A DNA stretch of 44,713 bases from UBA7985 sp965658725. Lineage in GTDB: Bacteria > Pseudomonadota > Alphaproteobacteria > UBA7985. Of the stretch, positions 9,101 to 16,378 are shown one piece after another. The notes beneath the pieces are model-generated. The model saw nothing but the letters and a program-made list of their open reading frames with translations, had not been told where the DNA came from and did no database searches. Positions within the stretch are counted from its first letter, which is position 1, and every line of letters starts with the position of its first letter. The position numbers were made by a program, and so were the translations under genes. The stretch lies in the NCBI GenBank assembly GCA_965658725.1, contig CBFHUI010000012.1, positions 1 through 44,713 of the forward strand. Reading direction: 5' to 3'.

Positions 9101-9867
9101 AGCAGGACAAGGACAACCAGAACGAAGAGGACCGCGACCACAGCGATCCGAGCGAGCAGACCGAGGCTGTGCCCGTGGTGCCGAGCCCCTCTCAACTGGC
9201 GGCTTTGCGCGGGGCAATCCCTGCGGAACCTTCGCCGCCGCGCCCCTTTACGCCCAGTCAGCTTCCCGACGACCCTGCTGCGCCCTCGCCAATGGCCGCG
9301 CTGCAGGCTCTGCGCGGGAAGGGGCGGACGGCGCGCGGGTCGCGTGGGTCCTCGCCGTTCTTCCGGGGAACCGTGTTGCACGGGCTGCTCCAGCGACTGC
9401 CCGAGCTGCCTGTCGCAGAGCGTGCAGACGCCGCACGGCGCTATCTCAGCCGGCCGTCGCTTGACCTGATGCCCGCGCAGATCGACGCTTGGGGCGCTGA
9501 GGTCTTGGCCATCACCAACGATGACCAGTTCGCGGCGCTGTTCGGGGGGTCCAGCCGGGCGGAAGTCGCAGTGACGGGGCTTGTGGGGGAGATGGTGGTC
9601 TCCGGCCAGATCGACCGCTTGGTCGAGCACGAGGACGAAGTCTGGGTCGTGGACTACAAATCCAACCGTCCCCCGCCCACTGACCCCGCTCACGTCGCTG
9701 AGAGCTATCGTGCACAGCTTGCGGCCTATAAGGCCGTGCTCGAAGGGTTGTATCCGGGTAAGACAATCCGCACCTTCCTGCTGTGGACCGAAGCACCGCG
9801 GCTGATGGAAGTACCTGTGAACCGCGAAAACCTGCCCCTATCAGCAAATGCGCATGCGAGCGATTGA
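6145..9867 (+). CDS. addA: Double-strand break repair helicase-nuclease AddA
   Basis: UvrD-like superfamily 1 helicase with a C-terminal nuclease, partner of AddB; 1240 residues, normal for the family. Motifs appear in order: Walker A ASAGTGKT (48-55), motif Ia TFTKAAAAEM, motif II VDEAQDTNPDQW, motif III VGDLKQSIYGFQRADP, motif IV FRSSQPIL, motif V IMTVHGSKGLEAPVV, motif VI LLYVAMTRAEDRLY. The RecB-type nuclease follows with SGQIDRLV, VWVVDYKSN and YRAQLAAYKAVL. The ATG giving MTATDPRR lies within the addB 3' end. The open frame continues upstream, but that sequence is addB. The 3' neighbour is trxA, a linkage seen widely in Rhodobacterales. Confidence 0.95.
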   Translation: MTATDPRRAGAVLWNEQIDNPATPPALRQATEDQREAANPEATAWVAASAGTGKTRVLTNRLLALLLEGAAPQHILALTFTKAAAAEMANRVSEALEEWVTLSDDSLRAALFKLAGAFPSEEQMALARRLFAKVLEAPGGLNIQTIHAFAQSLLGRFPVEAGVQPGFKVLEDSESSALLERAIDRFLAGLFSRDDPKVSQVFEVMGDEAFRDVIAALVRERGRLSRLRGPNKRPAPDILSPLREFLGLQAETQIKDLEWAIIHPDGIPADLSAAMRAFADFAQAENIKPHSKNRPMFEALKWFELARPEDRLAEIERFTNLFTTGSGTKRVVGGMLLKTFKEDEEAAFEALCAEQERVWPLINAIRACRQMAVSEALLDTAGAVVDDYAVAKRAASRVDFDDLILKTIDLLTAESGAGLWVSYKLDQGLRHVLVDEAQDTNPDQWAIIRGLTQAFYDGTNGDADAPRTAFVVGDLKQSIYGFQRADPQVFQDMKTRFQADVERAEQHWIPKSLNVTFRSSQPILDAVNTVFSHGDNARGLTFDDEGWPVHLTGRPGAGGLVEVWQPVEAAPKDKDAPVTVVRPDDDLDEDDRPEIELAKILGERISQWTDGTARAEGDPGWLANRGRPMVADDVLVLVRSRSGPFINTLTYTLKKAGVQVAGADRMKLQEQQAIKDLLRLTEFLLQPADDLALATVLRSPICGFSEDQLFRLAHRRGKDETLEKALSRAAHEGGATAEASAAYTLFQTLRNRLASTPHSFYSALLTRMEAGLRFSERLGPQAADAVKEFMRATLTFERNNTPTLPGFLGWLSKAEIEVKREQEGDNGGVRIMTVHGSKGLEAPVVILPHTHKRMDDVSRDRLRWFSPEGEADGGLPLPYWKPSAEDSPERTLELEAADKERAAEEERRLLYVAMTRAEDRLYICGWKPKNKANKDSKDAAKSVTWFDTIEAAFKAEAASVERLSPAPESVAAPIYRLSLASSLATKQDKDNQNEEDRDHSDPSEQTEAVPVVPSPSQLAALRGAIPAEPSPPRPFTPSQLPDDPAAPSPMAALQALRGKGRTARGSRGSSPFFRGTVLHGLLQRLPELPVAERADAARRYLSRPSLDLMPAQIDAWGAEVLAITNDDQFAALFGGSSRAEVAVTGLVGEMVVSGQIDRLVEHEDEVWVVDYKSNRPPPTDPAHVAESYRAQLAAYKAVLEGLYPGKTIRTFLLWTEAPRLMEVPVNRENLPLSANAHASD

Positions 9868-9963
9868 CGTTGCCTGTTTTCTGACTTTAGGGTCGGTGTT
9901 CGATTCTTAGTTTTATACGCCTTTGCCGCTGGCGGCGGGGTGCCTGCAGAAAGGAGCCTGACC

Positions 9964-10284
9964 ATGGCCGTTGTTGAAGTTACGGATGCCACCTTCCAGT
10001 CTGAAGTCGTTGCATCCGACAAGCCGGTTCTCGTGGACTGCTGGGCTGATTGGTGCATGCCCTGCAAGGCCATCGCGCCATCGCTGGATCAGCTTTCCGA
10101 CGAAATGGCGGATCAGATCACCATCACCAAGCTGAACGTGGATCAAAATCAGGCGACGGCTCAGGGCCTGAACGTCCGCAACCTGCCGACGCTGATGATC
10201 TTCAAAGGCGGTGCGCCGGTTGCCATGCTGGCCGGGGCTCAGCCCAAGTCCTCGATCAAGTCGTGGATCGAGCGCAACATCTAA
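9964..10284 (+). CDS. trxA: Thioredoxin with a WCMPC active site
   Basis: A 106-residue thioredoxin fold protein without signal peptide, so a cytosolic disulfide reductase for enzymes such as ribonucleotide reductase. The fold is clear: VLVDCWADWC, the cis-proline segment NLPTLMIFKGG, and the C-terminal helix. The active site reads WCMPCK rather than the near-universal WCGPCK. The residue between the cysteines influences redox potential in this family, so this copy may have altered strength or partners, or simply follow a lineage-specific variation. The ATG is preceded by a good AAAGGAG Shine-Dalgarno. A 96-base gap separates it from addA. Confidence 0.93.
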   Translation: MAVVEVTDATFQSEVVASDKPVLVDCWADWCMPCKAIAPSLDQLSDEMADQITITKLNVDQNQATAQGLNVRNLPTLMIFKGGAPVAMLAGAQPKSSIKSWIERNI

Positions 10285-10291
10285 AGCCAGG

Positions 10292-10321
10292 CCGGTCAGC
10301 CGGCGCTGACCCGCTGACCGG
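10292..10321 (+). other. Alternative hairpins before the aminotransferase start
   Basis: Directly after trxA, CCGGTCAGC can pair with GCTGACCGG (9 bp, 12-base loop), or its inner GGTCAGC can pair with an earlier GCTGACC (7 bp, CGGC tetraloop). The right arm is a tandem duplicate, so the two folds exclude each other. No long T tract follows. The structure ends nine bases before the next ATG, where a Shine-Dalgarno would sit. Confidence 0.5.
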
Positions 10322-10330
10322 ACCCCCTTT

Positions 10331-11596
10331 ATGATCCAAGACAACCCCGCCCTCATCGCTGCGATCCGAGACCGCTTTGCGCATGTGGACAGCTGCCCGT
10401 TTCAAGGACCGCGCATCTTCTTCGAAAATGCAGGCGGCGCGCTGACGCTCAAGTCGGCCGTGGAGACCTCGACCACCTTTGCCGCCATCCCTGACAATCA
10501 GGGCCGCGACAACCCGGCGGCGCATGCTTTGGTGGACATCATCAACCGCGCCAAAGTGGACCTCGGTGTGTTCATGAATGCATCCAGTGGGCAGTTCTTT
10601 GCTGGTGAGAGCGGGACGGAGCTGCTGTTCCGGCTGATCCGCACCGCCTGTGTTAACGCGCCCAAGGGCAGCAAAGTTATCGGCTCCTCAATCGAGCACC
10701 CCGCCAGCCGCAGTGCCGCACGCCGCTGGGCAGAAGTGGCCGGGCTGGATTACGTCAATGTTCAGCACGACGATGCGACCGGGCTGGTTCGGGCTGAGCA
10801 CTATGCTGCGCTGATGACGCCCGATGTGGCCGTCGCGACCATCGTACACGCTTCCCCCGTGACCGGGATGGGCATGGATGTCGGCGCGATTGCAGCCGCG
10901 ATCCGCACCGTCTCGCCAGACTGCTTCATCATTGTGGACGGCATTCAGCACGCCGCGCACGGCCAGCTTGATCTGGACGCTTACGGCATCGATGGCTATG
11001 CGATTTCGCCCTACAAGGTGTTTTCCCGCCACGGCTTTGGGATTGCCTGGATCTCCGACCGTCTCACCGCACTGCCCCACGATATGCTGATCGACGCACC
11101 GGCGACGGGGTGGGAGTTCGGGACGCGGGATACCGGGGCTTATGCCACCATGTCCGACGTGGTCGCTTACTTCGACTGGTTGGGCGGGGAGGTGTCAGAC
11201 GAAACCGACCCACGCCGCAGGATTGAGGCGGCGGGTCGCGCCATCCACACCTACGAGACCCACCTGACCGACGCCATGATCAACGGAACGGGCAACCTGC
11301 CCGGTCTGCGCGACATGGCGCACGTGACCATTCTGGGCGGGGCAGACAATCCGGCGCGGGAAGGGCTGGTGTCCATCGTCGTCGCAGGCATGGCGTCGCC
11401 GGACGTGGTGACCGCACTGAACCAGCAGGGCATCCGCACACACACGCGCAAGGCCGATCACTACAGCGGCAACGTGCTCGACCCTCTGGGGCTGAGCGAC
11501 TGCATCCGCATTTCCTTGTGCCACTACAACACCGAGCAGGAGGTCGCGCGCCTGCTCGACGTGCTGCGGGACATGGGAAGCGCCGAGGCGGCTTAG
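10331..11596 (+). CDS. Class V aminotransferase-fold PLP enzyme, not a typical cysteine desulfurase
   Basis: A 421-residue cytosolic protein of the aminotransferase class V/cysteine desulfurase superfamily (fold type I PLP). Supporting motifs are FENAGGALTL, SGTELLFRLIRTA, SSIEHPASR, VDGIQHAAHG (cofactor aspartate and histidine) and SPYKVFSRHGFG with the presumed Schiff-base lysine. The SufS/NifS catalytic-cysteine segment is not present: the region near the C-terminus reads RKADHYSGNVLDPLG. An isopenicillin-N-epimerase-like or other lyase/transaminase activity is therefore as likely as sulfur transfer; the substrate is unknown. The ATG has no recognisable Shine-Dalgarno sequence, but conserved sequence begins soon after it, so the start is sound. 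Confidence 0.82.
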   Translation: MIQDNPALIAAIRDRFAHVDSCPFQGPRIFFENAGGALTLKSAVETSTTFAAIPDNQGRDNPAAHALVDIINRAKVDLGVFMNASSGQFFAGESGTELLFRLIRTACVNAPKGSKVIGSSIEHPASRSAARRWAEVAGLDYVNVQHDDATGLVRAEHYAALMTPDVAVATIVHASPVTGMGMDVGAIAAAIRTVSPDCFIIVDGIQHAAHGQLDLDAYGIDGYAISPYKVFSRHGFGIAWISDRLTALPHDMLIDAPATGWEFGTRDTGAYATMSDVVAYFDWLGGEVSDETDPRRRIEAAGRAIHTYETHLTDAMINGTGNLPGLRDMAHVTILGGADNPAREGLVSIVVAGMASPDVVTALNQQGIRTHTRKADHYSGNVLDPLGLSDCIRISLCHYNTEQEVARLLDVLRDMGSAEAA

Positions 11597-11599
11597 ACC

Positions 11600-12040
11600 T
11601 CAGAAATCAGAGAGATGATAGACGACGGGAAAGGGCTCACCGTCGCTGAAGGCGCGATCGTTGGTGAGAAAGCCGTCGCAGCCCTGATCCAAAGCCGTGG
11701 CAAAGTGAATGGCGTCGGGCAGGTCGAGCTTGAAGTCCAGAGAGACTTGGGGCGCCGTCCACAGCACACGCGCGCTCACCGGATGCAACTCAATGCCAAA
11801 TCGATCACCGTCGAAAAAGCGCTCGTAGGCCAGCAGCACCGCCTGATTATCCCGCCGCACCGCACCCATCATGCACTCGCTGACCACCAGTTCGCTGCTG
11901 ATGAGATCGATCCCCTCCGCACGGGCTTCACGCAGAATGCGGTGGACGAGGCTGTGATACTCGGCGTGCTTTTCGACCAGATAGATGATCGCGTTGGCGT
12001 CTAGGTAGACCCTTTGGCTCTGCAGCAGGTCGTCCATCAT
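11600..12040 (-). CDS. PIN-domain protein (VapC-like), without a visible antitoxin
   Basis: A 146-residue PIN-domain protein. The acidic metal-binding residues are in place: YLDANAIIYLVE (first Asp), SSELVVSECMMG (Glu), LPDAIHFATAL (Asp) and FLTNDRAFS (Asn-Asp). Family members are usually magnesium-dependent ribonucleases, most often VapC toxins. No VapB-like antitoxin gene lies beside it: the upstream neighbour is folC, three bases away, and the downstream neighbour is the convergent aminotransferase gene with a three-base gap. It therefore appears to be the last gene of the pyrF-trp-accD-folC operon, translationally coupled to folC. A toxin role is doubtful without a partner; a house-keeping RNase function is possible. 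Confidence 0.85.
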   Translation of the reverse strand: MMDDLLQSQRVYLDANAIIYLVEKHAEYHSLVHRILREARAEGIDLISSELVVSECMMGAVRRDNQAVLLAYERFFDGDRFGIELHPVSARVLWTAPQVSLDFKLDLPDAIHFATALDQGCDGFLTNDRAFSDGEPFPVVYHLSDF

Positions 12041-12043
12041 GGC

Positions 12044-13315
12044 TCAGACTGCCTGCCGGCCGCTGGCCACGGTCTGGCCGTCGTTCTCGGCGAGGAAGGC
12101 CCCGGCAAGATAGAGTGAACCGCACACCAGCACCAAGCCCGGCGGCTGCTCGGCCAGTGCCTCCAGCGCCGCGCGGATGGAGGGGGCATCGCTCAGCGCT
12201 GGCGCGCCCAGAGCGCGGCCTGCGTCTGCAGCAGCTTCGGCAGTGAGGCTTGCTGCGGCGCCGGGAATGGCCACGGCGGTGGCGCTCTGCACCCGCGGCA
12301 GCAGCGGCGCGAGAAAGCCTTGTGCGTCCTTGGTTTCCAGCAGGCCGTAGACCAGATAGACCGGCTCGTCCTCAGGTGCTGGCAGGCTTTCGGCGATGGC
12401 TTCGCCCGCGTTGGCGTTGTGTGCGCCGTCGATGATCATGCGGTGATGCCCGCCACCCGCTGCATCCCAAAGCGCACCCGCCTCAATTACCTGCATCCGA
12501 GCTGGCCACTGCGCCTGTCGCATCCCCCGACCAATGCTCAGTGGGTCAATACCGAGGAAGCGCGCGGCGGCGGAGGCTAGCGCGGCGTTGGTACGCTGGA
12601 AATCCCCGAGCAGGCTCAGCTTGGCGTTCTTTGACACCGGGTTGACCGGCAACGCCTCAGTCCCGCGTGCACGCGCTTCTTCGTGAAGAACGGCGGTCAC
12701 GGACTCTGGCTGCGGGACATAGTAGGCGTGGACGCCAGGCTTGAAGATCCCGGCTTTTTCCCGCGCGATGGCCTCGATGCTGTCGCCGAGGAAGTGTTGA
12801 TGATCCATGTCGATGCGCGCAATCAGCGACAAGGCGACGGCTTCGGGCGGTAAAATGTTGGTCGCGTCCAGCCGACCGCCCAGACCAGTTTCCAGCAGCA
12901 CGTAGTCTGCTGGTGTCTGGGAAAAAGCAAGGAAGGCCGCGGCTGTCGTCAGCTCAAAGAACGTTCCCGGCACGTCACCGTTGGCGGTCTCCACCTGAGT
13001 CAGTACGTCGAGCAGGGCGGCATCGCTGATGGTTTCCCCGGCCAGCTGAATGCGTTCGGCAAAGCGGACAAGATGCGGGCTTGTGTAGACGTGCACGGTC
13101 TTACCGGCGGCTTCAAGCATGGCTTTAAGGAAAGCGAGGGTCGAACCTTTGCCGTTGGTCCCAGCGACGTGGATGGCCGGCGGCATTCGGCGCTCTGGCC
13201 GGCCAAGGTCCTCCAGCAGTGCGTCCAGACGGTCGAGCGAGAGGTCAATCAGTTTGGGGTGTAGGGCAAGAAAGCGATCAAGCGCAGCTTTTACGCTCGC
13301 CTCTTCATGCATCAT
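12044..13315 (-). CDS. folC: Bifunctional folylpolyglutamate synthase / dihydrofolate synthase
   Basis: ATP-dependent Mur-ligase-fold enzyme that adds glutamate to dihydropteroate and then to folates. The 423-residue product shows the P-loop HVAGTNGKGST (about 48-58), YTSPHLVRFAERI, ETGLGGRLDATN, the DMDHQHFLG segment, EKAGIFKPG, and IIDGAHNANA with LVYGLLETKD in the C-terminal domain. The start ATG overlaps the accD stop (ATGA), and accD-folC is a widespread proteobacterial pair. A second ATG immediately follows the first and could also serve. The stop is three bases before the PIN-domain gene. Confidence 0.94.
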   Translation of the reverse strand: MMHEEASVKAALDRFLALHPKLIDLSLDRLDALLEDLGRPERRMPPAIHVAGTNGKGSTLAFLKAMLEAAGKTVHVYTSPHLVRFAERIQLAGETISDAALLDVLTQVETANGDVPGTFFELTTAAAFLAFSQTPADYVLLETGLGGRLDATNILPPEAVALSLIARIDMDHQHFLGDSIEAIAREKAGIFKPGVHAYYVPQPESVTAVLHEEARARGTEALPVNPVSKNAKLSLLGDFQRTNAALASAAARFLGIDPLSIGRGMRQAQWPARMQVIEAGALWDAAGGGHHRMIIDGAHNANAGEAIAESLPAPEDEPVYLVYGLLETKDAQGFLAPLLPRVQSATAVAIPGAAASLTAEAAADAGRALGAPALSDAPSIRAALEALAEQPPGLVLVCGSLYLAGAFLAENDGQTVASGRQAV

Positions 13316-14259
13316 GCCTGATCGAAGCTCTCGATGGGTTCGTCTTCGGTCATAGGCGGTACGTCGGCAGCCGGGTCGGCCTTGCCCTCAGACGGGACAA
13401 CTGGACCCGGTACGCCCCGCAGCAGCCCGAACAACGCAATTAGGCGCGCACGCAACTCCAACCGGTCCACGACCTGATCGACCATACCGTGTTCCTGCAG
13501 GTACTCGGCGGTTTGGAAATCGTCGGGGAGTTGCTCTCGGATGGTCTCTTCGATCACACGGCGCCCGGCGAAGCCGATAACGGCGTTTGGCTCGGACAAG
13601 GTCACGTCGCCCAGCATGGCAAAACTCGCCGTCACACCGCCCGTGGTCGGGTTGGTCAGCAGGACGACGTAGGGCAGGCGGGCTTCGCGCATCCGCTCCA
13701 CCGCGATGATTGAACGCGGCATCTGCATCAGGCTGAGGATGCCTTCCTGCATGCGCGCGCCACCGCTTGCTGGGATCACCAGAAGGGAAGCGTTGTTCTT
13801 TACGGCCTCTTCAGCGGCTAGCACGAGGCCCTCGCCCACGGCGCGGCCCATGGAGCCGCCCATGAAGGCAAAGTTGAAGGCGGCAACGATCACGGTCTGG
13901 TCGCCCATCTTGCCGCGCGCGACAACGATGGCGTCTTTCTCACCGGTCTTGGACTGATACTCGCGCATGCGGGCGGGGTAGGGCTTCTTGTCCTTGAACC
14001 GCAGCGGGTCAGCGGGCATTTCGGGCAGGTCAAAGCGCTGGTAATCGCCGTCGTCGAACAGGCTTTCCAACCGCTCGGTCACGGACATGCGGTGATGGTG
14101 GCCGCAGCTGGTGCAGACCTGCAGATTCTCCGCCAAAGCCTTGTGGAACAGCATCTGGTCGCAGGACTGACACTTGGTCCACAGGTTATCAGGCGTTTCT
14201 TTCTTTTCGCCCACGAGCCGCTGGATGCGGGGCCGGACGTGACGGGAGAGCCAGTTCAT
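13312..14259 (-). CDS. accD: Acetyl-CoA carboxylase carboxyltransferase subunit beta
   Basis: Beta subunit of the carboxyltransferase that moves CO2 from biotin to acetyl-CoA, giving malonyl-CoA for fatty-acid synthesis. The 315-residue product has the N-terminal zinc ribbon with CQSC and CTSC (about residues 33-52), followed by the crotonase-fold core with AAFNFAFMGGSMG, IPASGGARMQEG, LTNPTTGGVTASF, and IGFAGRRVIEETI. The C-terminal tail after residue 290 is acidic and poorly conserved. It lies between trpA (16-base gap) and folC (four-base overlap) in the same operon, a common alphaproteobacterial order. Confidence 0.95.
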   Translation of the reverse strand: MNWLSRHVRPRIQRLVGEKKETPDNLWTKCQSCDQMLFHKALAENLQVCTSCGHHHRMSVTERLESLFDDGDYQRFDLPEMPADPLRFKDKKPYPARMREYQSKTGEKDAIVVARGKMGDQTVIVAAFNFAFMGGSMGRAVGEGLVLAAEEAVKNNASLLVIPASGGARMQEGILSLMQMPRSIIAVERMREARLPYVVLLTNPTTGGVTASFAMLGDVTLSEPNAVIGFAGRRVIEETIREQLPDDFQTAEYLQEHGMVDQVVDRLELRARLIALFGLLRGVPGPVVPSEGKADPAADVPPMTEDEPIESFDQA

Positions 14260-14275
14260 AAGTCCTCAGATGGTG

Positions 14276-15097
14276 CTAGCGCACGCCTTGTGAAAGGGTC
14301 TTGGTGAAGTCTAGCACAGCTTTGACCAAACCGGGCTTTGGGCGACCGTCGTCGTCGAGGTTGGCTTCGATCTGCCGAACGATGGCGGACCCGACAACTG
14401 CTGCGTCTGCCACAGAGCCGATTTCACGCACTTGCTCAGGCGTGTTGATGCCAAAGCCAACGGCGATGGGCAGGTCGCTGAACTTCTTCAGCCGCGCCAC
14501 GGCTGCTTCGACAGCGGCCTGATTGGCAGACGCGGCGCCTGTGATGCCGGTGATGGAGACGTAGTAGACAAAGCCCGAGGTGTTGTTCAGGACCGCAGGC
14601 AAGCGTGCCTCATCCGTCGTAGGCGTGGCCAGGCGGATGAAGTTCATGCCCACCTTGTTCGCCGGGATGCACAACTCGTCGTCTTCCTCAGGCGGCAGAT
14701 CCACAACGATCAGACCATCAACGCCCGCCGCCTTGGCAGCGGCCAGAAAGCGCTCAACGCCGTAGATGTAGATCGGGTTGTAGTACCCCATCAGAATCAG
14801 CGGCGTGTCCTGATCGTCCTTGCGGAACTCCTGCACCATTTCCAGCGTCTTGGGCAGCGTTTGCCCGCCCTTGAGCGCGCGCTGTGCTGCCAGCTGGATC
14901 GCCACGCCGTCCGCCATCGGATCGGTGAAGCACATGCCCAACTCGATCACGTCAGCACCCGCGTCGGGCAGTCCCTTGAGGATCTGCAGGCTGGTGTCGA
15001 GGTCGGGGTCACCAGACATGATGTAGGAGACAAAGCCTGGCCGACCTTCGGCCTTCAGTTCAGCGAATTTGGTGTCGATCCGCGTGGTTGTGGTCAT
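14276..15097 (-). CDS. trpA: Tryptophan synthase alpha chain
   Basis: Alpha subunit of tryptophan synthase, which cleaves indole-3-glycerol phosphate and channels indole to TrpB. The 273-residue TIM-barrel protein has FVSYIMSGDP at strand 1, the catalytic glutamate in VIELG, the catalytic aspartate in TDPMADG, LMGYYNPIY, DLPPEE, YYVSITGITGA, AVGFGINTPEQV and VVGSAIV (phosphate site). Two usually conserved prolines near the active-site loop are replaced: the stretch reads ELGMCFTDPMADGVAIQ where most relatives have GxPF and ADGP. Both catalytic acids remain, so activity is expected. The ATG overlaps the trpB stop by four bases. Confidence 0.94.
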   Translation of the reverse strand: MTTTTRIDTKFAELKAEGRPGFVSYIMSGDPDLDTSLQILKGLPDAGADVIELGMCFTDPMADGVAIQLAAQRALKGGQTLPKTLEMVQEFRKDDQDTPLILMGYYNPIYIYGVERFLAAAKAAGVDGLIVVDLPPEEDDELCIPANKVGMNFIRLATPTTDEARLPAVLNNTSGFVYYVSITGITGAASANQAAVEAAVARLKKFSDLPIAVGFGINTPEQVREIGSVADAAVVGSAIVRQIEANLDDDGRPKPGLVKAVLDFTKTLSQGVR

Positions 15098-16332
15098 TGG
15101 GTGGTTTCCCCCATTACGTCGGCCATGTCGAAGCCAAGGTGCTTGGCAACGGTGAAGATGTCTTTGTCACCGCGACCGCACATGTTCATGATCATGATGT
15201 GGTCCTTGGGCAGATCGGGTGCGATCTTGGCGACGTGCGCGAGTGCGTGGGAGGGTTCGAGTGCGGGGATGATGCCCTCCGTCCGGCAGCAGAGCTGGAA
15301 GGCTTCCAGCGCTTCGTCATCCGTGGCGTAGACGTATTCAACCCGCCCGATGTCGCGCAGCCAGGAGTGCTCCGGCCCAATGCCTGGATAGTCCAAGCCC
15401 GCTGAAATCGAATGGCCTTCGATGATCTGGCCATCTTCATCCTGCAGCAGATAAGTGCGGTTGCCGTGCAGTACACCGGGCTTGCCGCCGGTCAGGGAAG
15501 CGGCATGCTCGTCGCCGTCCAGACCAAAGCCGCCGGCTTCCACGCCGATGATGCGCACGTCCTTGTCATCGAGGAAGGGGTGGAACAGACCCAGCGCGTT
15601 CGAACCGCCGCCGATGCAGGCGATCAGCGAGTCTGGCAGGCGACCTTCGCGCTCAAGCATTTGCTGCTTGGCTTCGGTGCCGATGACGGACTGGAAGTCG
15701 CGAACCATGGCGGGGTAAGGGTGCGGGCCAGCTGCTGTCCCGATGATGTAGAAGGTGTCTTCAACGTTCGTGACCCAGTCGCGCAGGGCTTCGTTCATCG
15801 CGTCCTTGAGCGTGCCGGAGCCTGAAGTCACCGGTACGATCTCTGCGCCCAGAAGGCGCATGCGGAACACGTTCGGGGCCTGACGCTCAACGTCTGTTGC
15901 GCCCATGTAGACCGTACAGGGCAGGCCGAACAACGCGCAAACCGTCGCCGTCGCCACGCCGTGCTGACCCGCGCCGGTTTCGGCGATGATCCGGGTCTTG
16001 CCCATGCGGCGGGCGAGCAAAATCTGGCCTAGGCAGTTGTTGATCTTGTGCGCGCCGGTATGGTTCAGCTCGTCACGTTTGTAGTAGATCTTCGCGCCGC
16101 CGAGTTCCTCCGTCAGCCGCTCTGCAAAGTACAGCGGGCTGGGGCGGCCCACGTAGTCCTTGGCGAGCATGTTGAACTCTTCCCAGAACGCTGGATCAGG
16201 CTTGGCTGCCCCCCACTCGCGCTCGAGGTCGAGGATCAGAGGCATGAGGGTCTCCGCCACGAAGCGGCCACCAAAAATACCAAACAAGCCGCGCTCGTCG
16301 GGTCCGGTCATAAAGGAATTGGGCGTGGACAT
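15094..16332 (-). CDS. trpB: Tryptophan synthase beta chain
   Basis: PLP-dependent beta subunit that condenses indole with L-serine to tryptophan. The 412-residue product shows GLFGIFGGRFVAETLM near the N-terminus, the PLP lysine in NHTGAHKINN, ETGAGQHGVATA, the GGGSNALGLF phosphate loop, SISAGLDYPGIGPEHSW (COMM-domain side), GIIPALEPSHA and CGRGDKD. I chose the ATG giving MSTPNSF because a CAGGA Shine-Dalgarno lies just before it; an ATG 18 bases earlier has none. It sits 46 bases after the membrane-TrpF gene and overlaps trpA by four. Confidence 0.95.
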   Translation of the reverse strand: MSTPNSFMTGPDERGLFGIFGGRFVAETLMPLILDLEREWGAAKPDPAFWEEFNMLAKDYVGRPSPLYFAERLTEELGGAKIYYKRDELNHTGAHKINNCLGQILLARRMGKTRIIAETGAGQHGVATATVCALFGLPCTVYMGATDVERQAPNVFRMRLLGAEIVPVTSGSGTLKDAMNEALRDWVTNVEDTFYIIGTAAGPHPYPAMVRDFQSVIGTEAKQQMLEREGRLPDSLIACIGGGSNALGLFHPFLDDKDVRIIGVEAGGFGLDGDEHAASLTGGKPGVLHGNRTYLLQDEDGQIIEGHSISAGLDYPGIGPEHSWLRDIGRVEYVYATDDEALEAFQLCCRTEGIIPALEPSHALAHVAKIAPDLPKDHIMIMNMCGRGDKDIFTVAKHLGFDMADVMGETTQ

Positions 16333-16378
16333 CGTTTTCCTGTCTCGCATTCAGAATCGGGGCAACACTAGCAGTGTT

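Noticed and set aside
14432..15331. Long open frame on the + strand (299 codons) antisense to trpA and trpB
   Set aside because: It lies wholly opposite two firmly identified genes, has an Arg/His-rich composition and matches no family; a GC-rich shadow frame.
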